Shown here: piece by piece, positions 1-11,288 of the stretch
Layout: every line of letters starts with the position of its first letter
Numbering within the stretch: position 1 is the first letter of the stretch
Assembly (NCBI RefSeq): GCF_000027225.1
Contig: NC_013892.1
Span: forward strand, 1-64,000
Source: Xenorhabdus bovienii SS-2004
GTDB lineage: Bacteria; Pseudomonadota; Gammaproteobacteria; Enterobacterales; Enterobacteriaceae
Reading direction: 5' to 3'
Length of the DNA: 64,000 nucleotides
Notes under the pieces: model-generated
What the model was told of the DNA's origin: nothing
What the model saw: only the letters and a program-made list of their open reading frames with translations
Database searches by the model: none
Made by a program: the position numbers and the translations under genes

Positions 1-158
1 CGATCTCTCTATGCGGATCGTTGGGGAGCGATGATAGTCAAAATCGCCACAAGGTACATGCGACCTTCCTCATCATCGGAGGAGTGACGCCTTGTACCCA
101 GTATAACGTATCTATTATTCCGATTTCTTTTATTAGTCTTGTTTTAGGGGAGTTCGCC
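1..158 (+). promoter_or_regulatory. dnaA upstream region (partial)
   Basis: This is the leader between the window edge and the dnaA GTG start. A purine-rich ribosome binding site (AGGGGAG, about 146-152) sits just before the GTG. Possible promoter hexamers are TTGTAC at 92-97 with TATTAT at 113-118 or TATAAC at 102-107, but the spacings are poor, so no promoter is claimed. No perfect DnaA box was seen here. In related bacteria rpmH lies on the other side, transcribed away; it is not in the window. Confidence 0.4.
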
Positions 159-1547
159 GTGTCACTTTCGCTTTGGCAGCAATGTCTTGCCCGATTGCAG
201 GATGAGTTACCTGCCACAGAATTCAGTATGTGGATACGACCCCTTCAGGCAGAACTGAGTGATAACACTTTGGCTCTCTATGCCCCCAACCGTTTCGTGC
301 TGGATTGGGTAAGAGAGAAATATATAAACAATATCAATTTGTTATTAAATGATTTCTGTGGTCCTGAAGTACCGTTACTGCGTTTTGAAGTCGGTAATAA
401 GCCTGTTTCACCGAACCAGTCTACATCTCAGAAAATCATTGCCAACATGCCGATAGCTACTGCGCCGTCCAGTTTATCTGTACGCCCAAGCTGGGATAAT
501 GCAAAAGCCCAGCCAGAGTTATCCTATCGTTCCAATGTGAACCCAAAACATACGTTCGATAACTTTGTTGAAGGTAAATCCAACCAGCTCGCCAGAGCTG
601 CGGCCCGGCAAGTTGCCGATAATCCGGGAGGCGCATACAATCCGCTGTTCCTCTATGGCGGCACCGGCTTGGGTAAAACTCACCTTTTGCATGCCGTCGG
701 CAATAGCATCATGGCGCGCAAAGCCAATGCAAAAGTGGTATACATGCACTCTGAACGGTTTGTTCAGGACATGGTAAAAGCTTTACAAAACAATGCGATA
801 GAAGAATTTAAACGTTATTATCGCTCAGTGGATGCCCTGCTGATCGATGATATTCAATTTTTTGCGAATAAAGAGCGATCCCAAGAAGAATTCTTTCACA
901 CGTTCAATGCCCTGCTGGAAGGTAATCAACAGATTATTCTGACCTCAGATCGCTATCCAAAAGAGATCAATGGCGTCGAAGATCGGTTAAAATCACGTTT
1001 TGGCTGGGGGCTGACCGTTGCCATCGAGCCACCGGAACTGGAAACTCGCGTTGCCATTCTAATGAAGAAAGCTGACGAGAACCAAATCCAGTTACCGGGT
1101 GAAGTGGCTTTCTTTATTGCCAAACGCCTGCGATCCAACGTTCGTGAGCTCGAAGGCGCTTTGAACAGGGTCATCGCCAACGCCAATTTTACCGGGCGGG
1201 CGATTACCATTGATTTTGTACGCGAAGCACTACGTGACTTATTAGCTCTACAAGAAAAGCTGGTAACTATTGATAATATTCAGAAAACAGTCGCTGAATA
1301 TTACAAAATCAAGGTTGCTGATCTGCTTTCCAAACGCCGTTCACGCTCCGTTGCCCGCCCAAGACAGATGGCAATGGCGCTGGCAAAAGAGCTGACGAAT
1401 CACAGTTTGCCTGAAATCGGGGATGCCTTTGGTGGACGTGACCATACAACAGTTCTTCACGCATGTCGTAAAATCGAACAGCTGCGTGAGGAAAGTCATG
1501 ATATCAAAGAAGATTTTTCTAACTTAATCAGAACATTGTCTTCCTAG
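159..1547 (+). CDS. dnaA: Chromosomal replication initiator DnaA
   Basis: DnaA binds DnaA boxes in oriC, melts the AT-rich 13-mers and loads DnaB helicase. The open frame runs back to base 21, but the GTG at 159 has a good Shine-Dalgarno sequence and gives 462 residues, close to the 467 of E. coli, beginning with the typical SLSLWQQC. Domain I is about residues 1-85, followed by a linker. The AAA+ Walker A is GGTGLGKT near residues 167-174 and Walker B is LLIDDIQF near 227-234. The C-terminal box-binding domain keeps GGRDHTTV near residue 428. It heads the dnaA-dnaN-recF-gyrB cluster, four bases before dnaN. Its target oriC lies about 36 kb to the right. Confidence 0.97.
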   Translation: MSLSLWQQCLARLQDELPATEFSMWIRPLQAELSDNTLALYAPNRFVLDWVREKYINNINLLLNDFCGPEVPLLRFEVGNKPVSPNQSTSQKIIANMPIATAPSSLSVRPSWDNAKAQPELSYRSNVNPKHTFDNFVEGKSNQLARAAARQVADNPGGAYNPLFLYGGTGLGKTHLLHAVGNSIMARKANAKVVYMHSERFVQDMVKALQNNAIEEFKRYYRSVDALLIDDIQFFANKERSQEEFFHTFNALLEGNQQIILTSDRYPKEINGVEDRLKSRFGWGLTVAIEPPELETRVAILMKKADENQIQLPGEVAFFIAKRLRSNVRELEGALNRVIANANFTGRAITIDFVREALRDLLALQEKLVTIDNIQKTVAEYYKIKVADLLSKRRSRSVARPRQMAMALAKELTNHSLPEIGDAFGGRDHTTVLHACRKIEQLREESHDIKEDFSNLIRTLSS

Positions 1548-1551
1548 CGCT

Positions 1552-2652
1552 ATGAAATTTATCATTGAACGTGAGCAATTATTAAAACCCTTACAGCAGG
1601 TTAGCAGCCCCTTGGGTGGCCGCCCTACCCTGCCAATCTTGGGCAACTTGTTGTTGCAGGTGACGGAAAGTTCCCTGTTGCTGACAGGCACAGATTTAGA
1701 AATGGAAATGAAGGCACGGGTTGCTCTGACTCAGCCGCATGAACAGGGCGCAACAACCATCCCCGCACGTAAATTTTTTGATATCTGGCGAGGGTTGCCG
1801 GACGGAGCGGAAATCAGTGTTGAACTGGATGGCGATCGCATTCTGGTTCGCTCTGGCCGCAGCCGTTTTTCACTGTCTACCTTGCCTGCTTCAGATTTTC
1901 CTAATCTTGATGACTGGCAGAGCGAAGTCGAATTTTCTCTGCCACAGGCAACACTGAAACGTCTGATTGAATCCACCCAGTTTTCAATGGCACATCAGGA
2001 TGTCCGCTATTACTTAAACGGCATGCTGTTTGAAACCGAAGAGGAAGAACTGCGTACCGTTGCAACAGACGGCCACCGTCTGGCAGTTTGCTCTATGAAT
2101 ATCGGCCAGAACCTGCCTTCCCATTCGGTGATCGTTCCCCGTAAAGGCGTCATTGAATTGATGCGGCTGCTCGATGGCGGCGATAGCCTGCTGCAATTGC
2201 AGATTGGCAGCAATAACATTCGCGCGCATGTCGGTGATTTCATCTTCACATCAAAGCTCGTGGACGGGCGCTTTCCTGATTACCGCCGCGTACTGCCCAA
2301 AAACCCAGATAAAACGCTGGAAGCAAACTGTGACGTGCTTAAGCAGGCATTTTCACGGGCGGCGATTTTATCCAACGAAAAATTCCGTGGTGTTCGTATC
2401 TATTTAAGCGAAAACCAACTCAGAATTACCGCAAACAACCCGGAACAGGAAGAAGCGGAAGAGATTGTCGATGTCAGCTACCAAGGCACTGAAATGGAAA
2501 TTGGCTTCAATGTCAGCTATGTGCTGGATGTCCTGAATGCATTGAAATGCGAGCAGGTAAGTCTCTTGCTGACAGATGCCACCTCCAGTGTGAAAATAGA
2601 GAATTCAGCCAGTCAGGCCGCGACTTATGTCGTGATGCCTATGCGCCTGTAA
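1552..2652 (+). CDS. dnaN: DNA polymerase III beta sliding clamp
   Basis: DnaN forms the ring-shaped homodimer that tethers DNA polymerase III and repair polymerases to DNA. The 366-residue length is the standard one for enterics, and the start MKFIIEREQLLKPLQQVS and the ending VMPMRL are characteristic of the family. Three repeated clamp domains of about 120 residues each fill the protein. The gene starts four bases after the dnaA stop, so it is probably cotranscribed with dnaA. Nothing unusual was seen. Confidence 0.97.
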   Translation: MKFIIEREQLLKPLQQVSSPLGGRPTLPILGNLLLQVTESSLLLTGTDLEMEMKARVALTQPHEQGATTIPARKFFDIWRGLPDGAEISVELDGDRILVRSGRSRFSLSTLPASDFPNLDDWQSEVEFSLPQATLKRLIESTQFSMAHQDVRYYLNGMLFETEEEELRTVATDGHRLAVCSMNIGQNLPSHSVIVPRKGVIELMRLLDGGDSLLQLQIGSNNIRAHVGDFIFTSKLVDGRFPDYRRVLPKNPDKTLEANCDVLKQAFSRAAILSNEKFRGVRIYLSENQLRITANNPEQEEAEEIVDVSYQGTEMEIGFNVSYVLDVLNALKCEQVSLLLTDATSSVKIENSASQAATYVVMPMRL

Positions 2653-2670
2653 CCACATTGACTCATTGTT

Positions 2671-3762
2671 ATGATTCTCTCGCGTTTGCTGATCCGCGAT
2701 TTTCGTAATATCGCGGATGCCGATCTGACTTTGGCAACCGGTTTTAATTTTCTGGTTGGGCCAAATGGCAGTGGTAAAACAAGTATACTGGAAGCCATTT
2801 ATACATTGGGCCATGGGCGGGCTTTTCGCAGCATTCAGGCGGGAAGGGTGATCCGCCACGATTGTGAAGAATTCATTCTTCATGGGCGGCTGGAACAGCA
2901 ATTCCACGAACGGATCTTGGCGGTAGGGCTGAGTAAAAATCGTCTGGGTGACAGCAAAGTCAGGATCGATGGCAGTGACGGGCATAAAATTGCCGAACTG
3001 GCGAAAATGCTGCCGATGCAACTTATCACGCCAGAAGGTTTTACGCTGCTAAACGGGGGTCCTAAATACCGCCGCGCTTTTATTGACTGGGGCTGCTTTC
3101 ACAATGAGCCGCGTTTTTTTACTGCCTGGGTCAACCTGAAAAGGCTGCTCAAACAGCGAAATGCGGCGTTGCGGCAAGTAACCCGCTATGGCCAAATCCA
3201 ACACTGGGATCGCGAACTTGCACCGCTAGCGACTGAAATAAGCCAATGGCGGGCTGAATACATTGCAGGTATTGCTGAAGATATCGAGAAAACCTGCAAA
3301 CAATTTTTACCTGAATTCACCCTCAGCATCAGCTTCCAGCAGGGCTGGGACAAAGAGAGTGAATATGCAGAACTGCTCGCGCGGCAATTCGAGCGCGACA
3401 GAACGTTAACCTACACAGCTTCCGGCCCCCATAAAGCCGATCTACGGATCAGGGTGGACGGCACACCAGTAGAAGATATGCTCTCCCGTGGTCAGTTGAA
3501 ATTACTGATGTGCGCGTTGAGGTTAGCGCAGGGTGAATATTTCACCCGACAGAGCGGGCAAAAATGCCTGTATCTGCTTGATGATTTTGCTTCTGAACTG
3601 GATGCCGGCCGTCGTCAACTGTTAGCCGAGCGTCTAAAATCTACGCAAGCTCAGGTATTTGTCAGTGCAATCACGCCTGGGCAAGTTACAGACATGATTG
3701 ATGTAAATAGCAGGATGTTTCGCGTAGAACATGGCAAAATCGAGGTTCAACCACAGGATTAA
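2671..3762 (+). CDS. recF: DNA replication and repair protein RecF
   Basis: RecF is an SMC-like ATPase that acts with RecO and RecR to load RecA at single-strand gaps. The N-terminal Walker A is GPNGSGKT at residues 30-37. The ABC-type signature region (LSRGQLKLL) and Walker B ([13 protein letters not shown]) follow near residues 270-315. At 363 residues it is close to the E. coli protein (357). It lies 18 bases after dnaN and 18 bases before gyrB, consistent with one transcription unit. Confidence 0.96.
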   Translation: MILSRLLIRDFRNIADADLTLATGFNFLVGPNGSGKTSILEAIYTLGHGRAFRSIQAGRVIRHDCEEFILHGRLEQQFHERILAVGLSKNRLGDSKVRIDGSDGHKIAELAKMLPMQLITPEGFTLLNGGPKYRRAFIDWGCFHNEPRFFTAWVNLKRLLKQRNAALRQVTRYGQIQHWDRELAPLATEISQWRAEYIAGIAEDIEKTCKQFLPEFTLSISFQQGWDKESEYAELLARQFERDRTLTYTASGPHKADLRIRVDGTPVEDMLSRGQLKLLMCALRLAQGEYFTRQSGQKCLYLLDDFASELDAGRRQLLAERLKSTQAQVFVSAITPGQVTDMIDVNSRMFRVEHGKIEVQPQD

Positions 3763-6195
<2,433 letters not shown>

Positions 6196-6223
6196 TAAAA
6201 CAAAATATTATACCCAATGAGTA

Positions 6224-6252
6224 TGACCACATTCCAATCGGGAATGTGGTCA
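6224..6252 (+). terminator. Hairpin after gyrB
   Basis: A perfect 12-bp stem (TGACCACATTCC paired with GGAATGTGGTCA) encloses a 5-base loop 28 bases after the gyrB stop. No T-run follows, so it may terminate weakly or protect the 3' end of the mRNA. It marks the end of the dnaA-gyrB cluster. Confidence 0.6.
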
Positions 6253-6470
6253 TTAAACTCAGATAGGCTTCTTCCTGCCAAAGTTATCTCCAGCTATTAC
6301 CATCGCCCTTCAAAAATTATACTGGACAAAAAAGATATTCCATTTACACTATAGAAATAGCTATTTATACGATAAACCATTCCATAAATACATAATAATA
6401 AGTAATAATAACCCAGATTACTATTCACTTCATATAAACTCATCCTTTACAATCTGAAGGGGTTTTTATC

Positions 6471-6979
6471 ATGCTAAAAATAACAAATTCTTTTGATGGT
6501 TATATTCATAAAACATCAACAAGCAGTCTATCAAGATCAAAATCCTTCAATACTCTTCCACCTGATAACATATTAAGTATAAATATAAACAGAAACAATC
6601 CAAGATTAATTAATGAATTTATCCCTGTGGTCAGAGAAACCAATAAAGAAAAATGAATGAATGAATGAAATTAATAATATTCATAATACTATTATAAAAG
6701 ATAGATGGTTTTCTCATATTGAAAACATTAATAACCAAAACAAGACCATACAGAAAATCAGAGAGAGAAAGTCATTATGGGATATGAGATGCCATACAAC
6801 AAATAGAATGCTTTTGAAAATTAAATATAAATTATCTGAACCCAATATGGAATATGACGAAACATGCACTTACTTTATTCTTTACATTGACATAGCCCCC
6901 CATCGGAGCTATGTTATTTAAAGGCTATAATAGTTCAAATAAATTCAATAAATTAATTTATAAAAAGAGTACAGCATGA
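6471..6979 (+). pseudogene. Broken upstream copy of the GNAT-like gene
   Basis: This is a decayed tandem copy of the gene at 7006. Its first 61 codons (MLKITNSFDGY...) align with the intact copy, sharing SLSRSKSF, LPPDNIL and NNPRLIN. The frame then meets TGA inside a four-fold ATGA repeat at 6653-6668. Relative to the intact copy the interval is exactly 4 bases longer, so one extra repeat unit explains the frame change; a nonsense codon remains even after removing it. Homology continues in another frame (KDRW, WDMRC) to a run of six C at 6896-6901. Dropping one C restores APIGAMLF, matching QPIGVMLL. Homology ends near 6979 at a TGA, so the last third is missing. The start keeps a good ribosome site (GAAGGGG). 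Confidence 0.8.
6653..6668 (+). repeat. (ATGA)x4 tetranucleotide repeat
   Basis: Four tandem ATGA units lie at the point where the upstream GNAT-like copy loses its frame. The intact copy has no such repeat. Tetranucleotide tracts are prone to slippage, and one extra unit accounts for the 4-base length difference between the copies. Confidence 0.85.
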
Positions 6980-7005
6980 CAGTTTACAAGTGAAGGAATT
7001 TAATT

Positions 7006-7782
7006 ATGCTAAAACGAAACAACTCCTTTAAGGATTATATATCAAAGATTCAATCCGAATCTTTATCTCGCTCAAAATCTTTCCATTCATTACCACCTGA
7101 TAATATTTTGAAAGCAAACGTTAATTACAACAATCCCAGATTGATTAATGGATATATTCCTACAGTCAGAGAAACCAGCCTAGAAGAGATAATTAATGCT
7201 GTTAAGCATATTTACAAATCAATTAAGGAAGACAGATGGACTAGTCATATTAAAAATGTGACTGAAAGAAAAAATGAAATATTCCAAAAAAATCAAAAAA
7301 CACGTGAAGATGCATGGGATATGAGATGCTGTATGACAGATAATCTTTTAGAAAAACTACAGGGAATTTTAACCATTTTATTAAAAAATGGTTACTTTAA
7401 AACTCATGCTTATTTTGTGTGTTACATTAATACACAACCAATCGGAGTCATGTTATTAAAAAAGTATAACTCTTTATATAGCAGAGGAACAGCATACTAT
7501 CCTGAGGTTAATTTTATTATCAATCATCCAGGCATCCAGAATTGCGCCTATTTATTGATGGAAAAAGCAGTAAATACTTCCTATAAAATAGGTTATCAAG
7601 GGAAATTAAAATTGACACTTGCAACAGGTGAACTCTCTTCAAAAGTTTATCAAAAGATGGGGTTTACTCATATTAAAGGGGATGAGAATATGAAAATGGA
7701 ATTAAACCCAAATGGAAACAGTGTCTGGTATCTAAGCCCCAGTTATGGCGGTTATTTTTTTACAGGGATCCGCCGAGATTAA
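7006..7782 (+). CDS. GNAT-like acetyltransferase with effector-like N-terminus
   Basis: This 258-residue protein is not one I recognise by name. The C-terminal half looks like a GNAT N-acetyltransferase: a strand pair (YFVCYINTQPIGVMLL, about residues 136-151), a central segment (EVNFIINHPGIQNCAYLLMEKAV cut at 167-189), then KLKLTLATG and the terminal VYQKMGF near residue 214-220, typical of the GNAT last motif. The N-terminal 100 residues lack acetyltransferase motifs and are rich in Ser, Asn and Lys, with LSRSKSFHSLPPDNI near residues 20-34, which resembles secreted-effector leaders. The ATG has a good ribosome site (GAAGGA). The AT-rich composition differs from the flanking housekeeping genes, suggesting acquisition. 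Substrate and secretion are unknown; the fold is an inference from motifs. Confidence 0.6.
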   Translation: MLKRNNSFKDYISKIQSESLSRSKSFHSLPPDNILKANVNYNNPRLINGYIPTVRETSLEEIINAVKHIYKSIKEDRWTSHIKNVTERKNEIFQKNQKTREDAWDMRCCMTDNLLEKLQGILTILLKNGYFKTHAYFVCYINTQPIGVMLLKKYNSLYSRGTAYYPEVNFIINHPGIQNCAYLLMEKAVNTSYKIGYQGKLKLTLATGELSSKVYQKMGFTHIKGDENMKMELNPNGNSVWYLSPSYGGYFFTGIRRD

Positions 7783-7812
7783 TGATGATACAAATTATTC
7801 AATGCAAACTCT

Positions 7813-7849
7813 AACCGCCAATTTATTGGTTGAATTGGCGGTTTATTTT
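7813..7849. terminator. Terminator between GNAT-like gene and asd
   Basis: An 11-bp perfect stem (AACCGCCAATT with AATTGGCGGTT) and a 9-base loop are followed by TATTTT on the + strand. It lies between two convergent genes and could serve both directions. Confidence 0.75.
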
Positions 7850-7877
7850 CACGAACCTAATAACAATTCCGTTCTTG

Positions 7878-8984
7878 CTACAACAAAATACGCAACATCC
7901 GGCGCAACGGCTCAGCCGCTCCCCATAGAAGCTGATCACCCACGGTAAAAGCGGATAGGTATTCCGGCCCCATATTCAGTTTACGCAAACGACCCACCGG
8001 CGTATTCAATGTGCCAGTCACCGCAGCGGGTGTCAGCTCTCGCATTGTCAGTTCACGATCATTCGGAATGACACGAACCCAATCATTATGGGAAGCCAAC
8101 AGCGTCTCAATTTCATGGATCGGAATATCTTTTTTCAATTTCAGGGTGAATGCCTGACTATGGCAACGCAATGCCCCGATGCGGACACATAAGCCATCAA
8201 TTGGTATTACATTGCTGCCCGTGTTTAAGATCTTGTTAGTTTCCGCCTGACCTTTCCACTCTTCGCGACTCTGCCCATTTTCCAATTGCTTATCAATCCA
8301 CGGGATCAAGCTTCCCGCCAGAGGTACGCCAAATTGATCTGTCGGCAATGCACCACTGCGGGTAAAATCCGTGACACGTTTTTCAATATCCAAGATTGCG
8401 GAAGCCGGATCTTGCAACTCATCTGCAACTTGATTATGCAGCATTCCCATTTGCACCAGCAGTTCACGCATATGGCGGGCACCACTACCAGAAGCTGCCT
8501 GATAGCTTGATACCGATGCCCACTCGATCAGATCATTGGCAAATAATCCGCCCAATGACATCAACATCAAGCTAACGGTACAGTTCCCGCCAGCAAAGGT
8601 TTTGATGCCTTTATTCAGGCTGTTTTGAATATGTTGATGGTTAATCGGATCGAGAATAATGGTAGCATCATCACTCATACGCAGGGAAGATGCGGCATCA
8701 ATCCAATATCCCTGCCAGCCGGTTGCTTTCAGCTTGGGATAAATTTCATTGGTATAATCCCCGCCCTGACAGCTAATGATGATATCCAACGCACTTAGTG
8801 CCCCAATATCAAAAGCATCCTGTAATACACCTGATTTTCCTGCAAATTCCGGGGCAGAAAGCCCGTGTTGGGAAGTCGTGAAAAAAACCGGATTTATTTC
8901 ATCAAAATCCCGCTCTTCCAACATCCGCTGTACCAATACTGAGCCGACCATGCCACGCCAGCCGATAAAACCTACATTTTTCAT
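7878..8984 (-). CDS. asd: Aspartate-semialdehyde dehydrogenase
   Basis: Asd converts aspartyl-4-phosphate to aspartate semialdehyde, the branch point for lysine, diaminopimelate, threonine and methionine. The open frame starts at 9044, but ATG at 8984 gives [17 protein letters not shown], the family start, and 368 residues against 367 in E. coli. The NADP-binding GWRGMVGS motif is at residues 7-14, and the catalytic cysteine lies in AGGNCTVSL. The C-terminus ([20 protein letters not shown]) is nearly identical to E. coli. Its position beside gyrB differs from E. coli, where asd is remote, so this is a rearranged neighbourhood. Confidence 0.95.
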   Translation of the reverse strand: MKNVGFIGWRGMVGSVLVQRMLEERDFDEINPVFFTTSQHGLSAPEFAGKSGVLQDAFDIGALSALDIIISCQGGDYTNEIYPKLKATGWQGYWIDAASSLRMSDDATIILDPINHQHIQNSLNKGIKTFAGGNCTVSLMLMSLGGLFANDLIEWASVSSYQAASGSGARHMRELLVQMGMLHNQVADELQDPASAILDIEKRVTDFTRSGALPTDQFGVPLAGSLIPWIDKQLENGQSREEWKGQAETNKILNTGSNVIPIDGLCVRIGALRCHSQAFTLKLKKDIPIHEIETLLASHNDWVRVIPNDRELTMRELTPAAVTGTLNTPVGRLRKLNMGPEYLSAFTVGDQLLWGAAEPLRRMLRILL

Positions 8985-9263
8985 CATGCTTACCCTATCT
9001 TGAAAGATGTTTATCAGACACACTGATATCATTAAAGCTGACAAAATATGGCGAAAGGTGCAAGTAAATTTATGTCCTACAGTACTATCATTTGAGCAGC
9101 AATGCGTTTGCCGTTTTTAAACCATATCGCGGTGGGTTCACAAATGTCAGACACTCATTCTCCAGCAGGAATTGGTACTCCAAGTTTTGGGGATCTTAAA
9201 AAAGGTAAGGGTGTTAAAAGACTACAGAAAAAATGTAGGTTTCTGATCACCGTTTCTTTTTAT

Positions 9264-9389
9264 TCATACCTGAACTGCTTTAAGACGCGGATTAGTTTTA
9301 CAAATGACATATACACGGCCACGGAGACGAACAATCTTACAATCAGGATGTCGTTGCTTTGCTGTTTTCAATGAACTCAATACCTGCAA
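9264..9389 (-). CDS. L36-type ribosomal protein (YkgO/RpmJ2-like), start degraded
   Basis: A 41-codon frame on the minus strand reads [16 protein letters not shown], then [20 protein letters not shown], ending at TGA (9264-9266). This matches the type B L36 family, the alternative ribosomal protein called YkgO in E. coli. The position where orthologues have ATG is TTG here (9387-9389), with AAGGA only two bases upstream, too close for efficient initiation. A second TTG three codons later has better spacing. The usual partner, L31 type B (rpmE2), was not found upstream. The gene may use a TTG start or be decaying. The Cys positions in HPDC and VICK are kept. Confidence 0.65.
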   Translation of the reverse strand: MQVLSSLKTAKQRHPDCKIVRLRGRVYVICKTNPRLKAVQV

Positions 9390-9420
9390 AATCCTTTTTA
9401 TTTGTTGCCCAAAAATGAGT

Positions 9421-9494
9421 GGCTCAGTGTGGCGCCAGTTGCTTGCCCACGGGCTTTAAATCCCTAGGGTTTATCGGGCTGCTCACACTGTGCC
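9421..9494. repeat. 74-bp imperfect inverted repeat, possible MITE remnant
   Basis: The ends GGCTCAGTGTG (9421-9431) and CACACTGTGCC (9484-9494) are inverted repeats matching at 10 of 11 bases. The interior holds a second imperfect palindrome centred on CCCTAGGG. The element fills the space upstream of the L36-like gene where rpmE2 would be expected. No clear target duplication was seen, so its nature is open. A perfect 12-bp palindrome CATGTTTACATG lies just outside at 9504-9515. Confidence 0.4.
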
Positions 9495-9562
9495 AAATCT
9501 AATCATGTTTACATGGTAATCAATTTTCAAGATACAACGGCTTACGGCGGATTTAGCTAAAA

Positions 9563-11014
9563 CTACATCCATCTAAGTGCTGAATCTTCTACCGGCTGTT
9601 TTTCCAATACCTCTTTATCCTTTTTATAATCATGTGAAACATACCAATTCGGGCTGCGCCCCTGACGAGGAAGACCTTCATCACCTCGCCTCACATAACC
9701 CGATTGTAGCTCGCCAAAAATGTTTTCGTGTTTCAACATTTCATCCGGCTGAGCATAAGCTGTCACAGATTTAGCACCTCGACGATCCATCTCTTTCAAT
9801 AATCGGCAAACATAATCTGCGGATAGATCCACTTTCAATGTCCAAGAACTGCTGATATAGCCAAACAGATAGGCAAAATTCGGAATATCCTGTATCAACG
9901 TTCCCTTGTAGAGCATACGATTATTGCCCTGTAGTTTTTGCTCATCAATAGAAATTTCAATTCCACCAAGAGGGAGTAATTTCAGACCAGTAGCAGAAAC
10001 GATGATATCCGCCGGCAGCTCCTTACCAGATTGCAGTAAAATTCCATTTTCAGTAAAGCGTTTAACCTGGTCGGTCACAATAGAGGATTTGCCTTCTTTC
10101 AGTGACTTTAAAAAATTACCATTGGGGATCACACACAACCGTTCATCCCAAGGCATGTACTTTGGTGTAAGGTGATTCATATTAAAACTTGGCCCAACCC
10201 TTTTGCGGGCTGACGACAATAAAAACGATTTCAACAACGTAGGTAAATATCGGCTGGTTTTATAAAGTAAACGGTGAATAAAGATATTACGATTTCGGCT
10301 AAATGAGTAAACCCAGCGTTTTGGCATAAATTTACTTAAAAACTCAGCGATTTTATCTGTTCCGGGTACAGACAAATAATAACTGGGGGAGCGCTGTAGC
10401 ATAGTGACATGTTCGGCAATATTTGCCATTGTTGGAACTAACGTGGCTGCTGTCGCTCCACTACCAATAACAACAACCCGTTTCCCTTTATAGTCTAGTC
10501 CTTCAGGCCAATGCTGGGGATGAATAACGGGCCCTTTGAAATCCTCAATACCGGGGAATTCAGGTAGATACGCTTCATCATAGTTGTAATAACCCGTCGC
10601 CGCGACCAGATAATTACAGGTAAAGGTTCGAGTTTCTCCACTCGCCTCCTCAACAGCGGTAATGCTCCATTGGTTAGTCGTGCCAGACCAGTCCGCATTA
10701 GTAATTTTTAACCCAAACTGAATTTTTTTATCAATTCCATACTCTTTTGCCGTTTTATTGACATAATTTTTAATTGACTCGCCATCGGCAAAAACACTGG
10801 TTTCAGACCAAGGCCGGAATTTATAACCAAAAGTCATCATATCTGAATCTGAACGGATGCCCGGATAACGAAATAAATCCCAAGTCCCTCCGATAGCATG
10901 ACGGCGCTCTAAAATAATCACCTTTTTATCGGGACATTCTCTTGTTAAATGACATGCCATACCAATACCAGCAACCCCGGCTCCCATGATCAAAACATCA
11001 TACTGGTTACTCAT
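9563..11014 (-). CDS. Flavin-containing (Baeyer-Villiger type) monooxygenase
   Basis: This 483-residue enzyme probably uses FAD and NADPH to insert oxygen next to a carbonyl or to oxidise a heteroatom. An FAD Rossmann motif GAGVAG is at residues 11-16. The segment GGTWDLFRYPGIRSDSD (42-58) is typical of EthA-like monooxygenases. The Baeyer-Villiger fingerprint FxGxxxHxxxWP is present as FKGPVIHPQHWP (159-170). The second, NADPH-binding Rossmann motif GSGATA is at 184-189. The start has a GGAGAG ribosome site. The MFS gene upstream on the same strand, 274 bases away, may belong with it. The substrate is unknown. Confidence 0.88.
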   Translation of the reverse strand: MSNQYDVLIMGAGVAGIGMACHLTRECPDKKVIILERRHAIGGTWDLFRYPGIRSDSDMMTFGYKFRPWSETSVFADGESIKNYVNKTAKEYGIDKKIQFGLKITNADWSGTTNQWSITAVEEASGETRTFTCNYLVAATGYYNYDEAYLPEFPGIEDFKGPVIHPQHWPEGLDYKGKRVVVIGSGATAATLVPTMANIAEHVTMLQRSPSYYLSVPGTDKIAEFLSKFMPKRWVYSFSRNRNIFIHRLLYKTSRYLPTLLKSFLLSSARKRVGPSFNMNHLTPKYMPWDERLCVIPNGNFLKSLKEGKSSIVTDQVKRFTENGILLQSGKELPADIIVSATGLKLLPLGGIEISIDEQKLQGNNRMLYKGTLIQDIPNFAYLFGYISSSWTLKVDLSADYVCRLLKEMDRRGAKSVTAYAQPDEMLKHENIFGELQSGYVRRGDEGLPRQGRSPNWYVSHDYKKDKEVLEKQPVEDSALRWM

Positions 11015-11124
11015 AATTGTCTCTCCTACAAGGTTCTCTTTTAATAAAATAAGTCTCCCTCAATAAAGACATATTATTTTTTATTCAATAGGACAACCAT
11101 TTGTATTTATGAGATAGGAGTATC

Positions 11125-11181
11125 ATGGTTAGAGACAGGGAATTATTGCTACCGATCAGACGCATGGCTAAAGCAACCTGA
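11125..11181 (+). other. Short ORF of 18 codons with strong ribosome site
   Basis: An ATG four bases after TAGGAG opens an 18-codon frame (MVRDRELLLPIRRMAKAT) on the + strand, divergent from the monooxygenase. It could be a leader peptide or the stump of a lost gene. No homology is recognised. Confidence 0.25.
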
Positions 11182-11288
11182 ATATGACCAGTAAAATGAG
11201 AACTGTTTTTGAAATACATTTTCTCTCCGAGATACTGTACTAAACTTTTTTAATTCAATTCATTACATCAACAGAATCAAAATCACCA

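Noticed and set aside
7745-7948. 67-codon plus-strand ORF after the GNAT-like gene
   Set aside because: It overlaps the GNAT-like 3' end, the terminator and the asd 3' end and has no ribosome site.
9102-9374. 90-codon plus-strand ORF near the L36-like gene
   Set aside because: It overlaps the L36-type gene on the other strand, lacks a ribosome site and has no family features.
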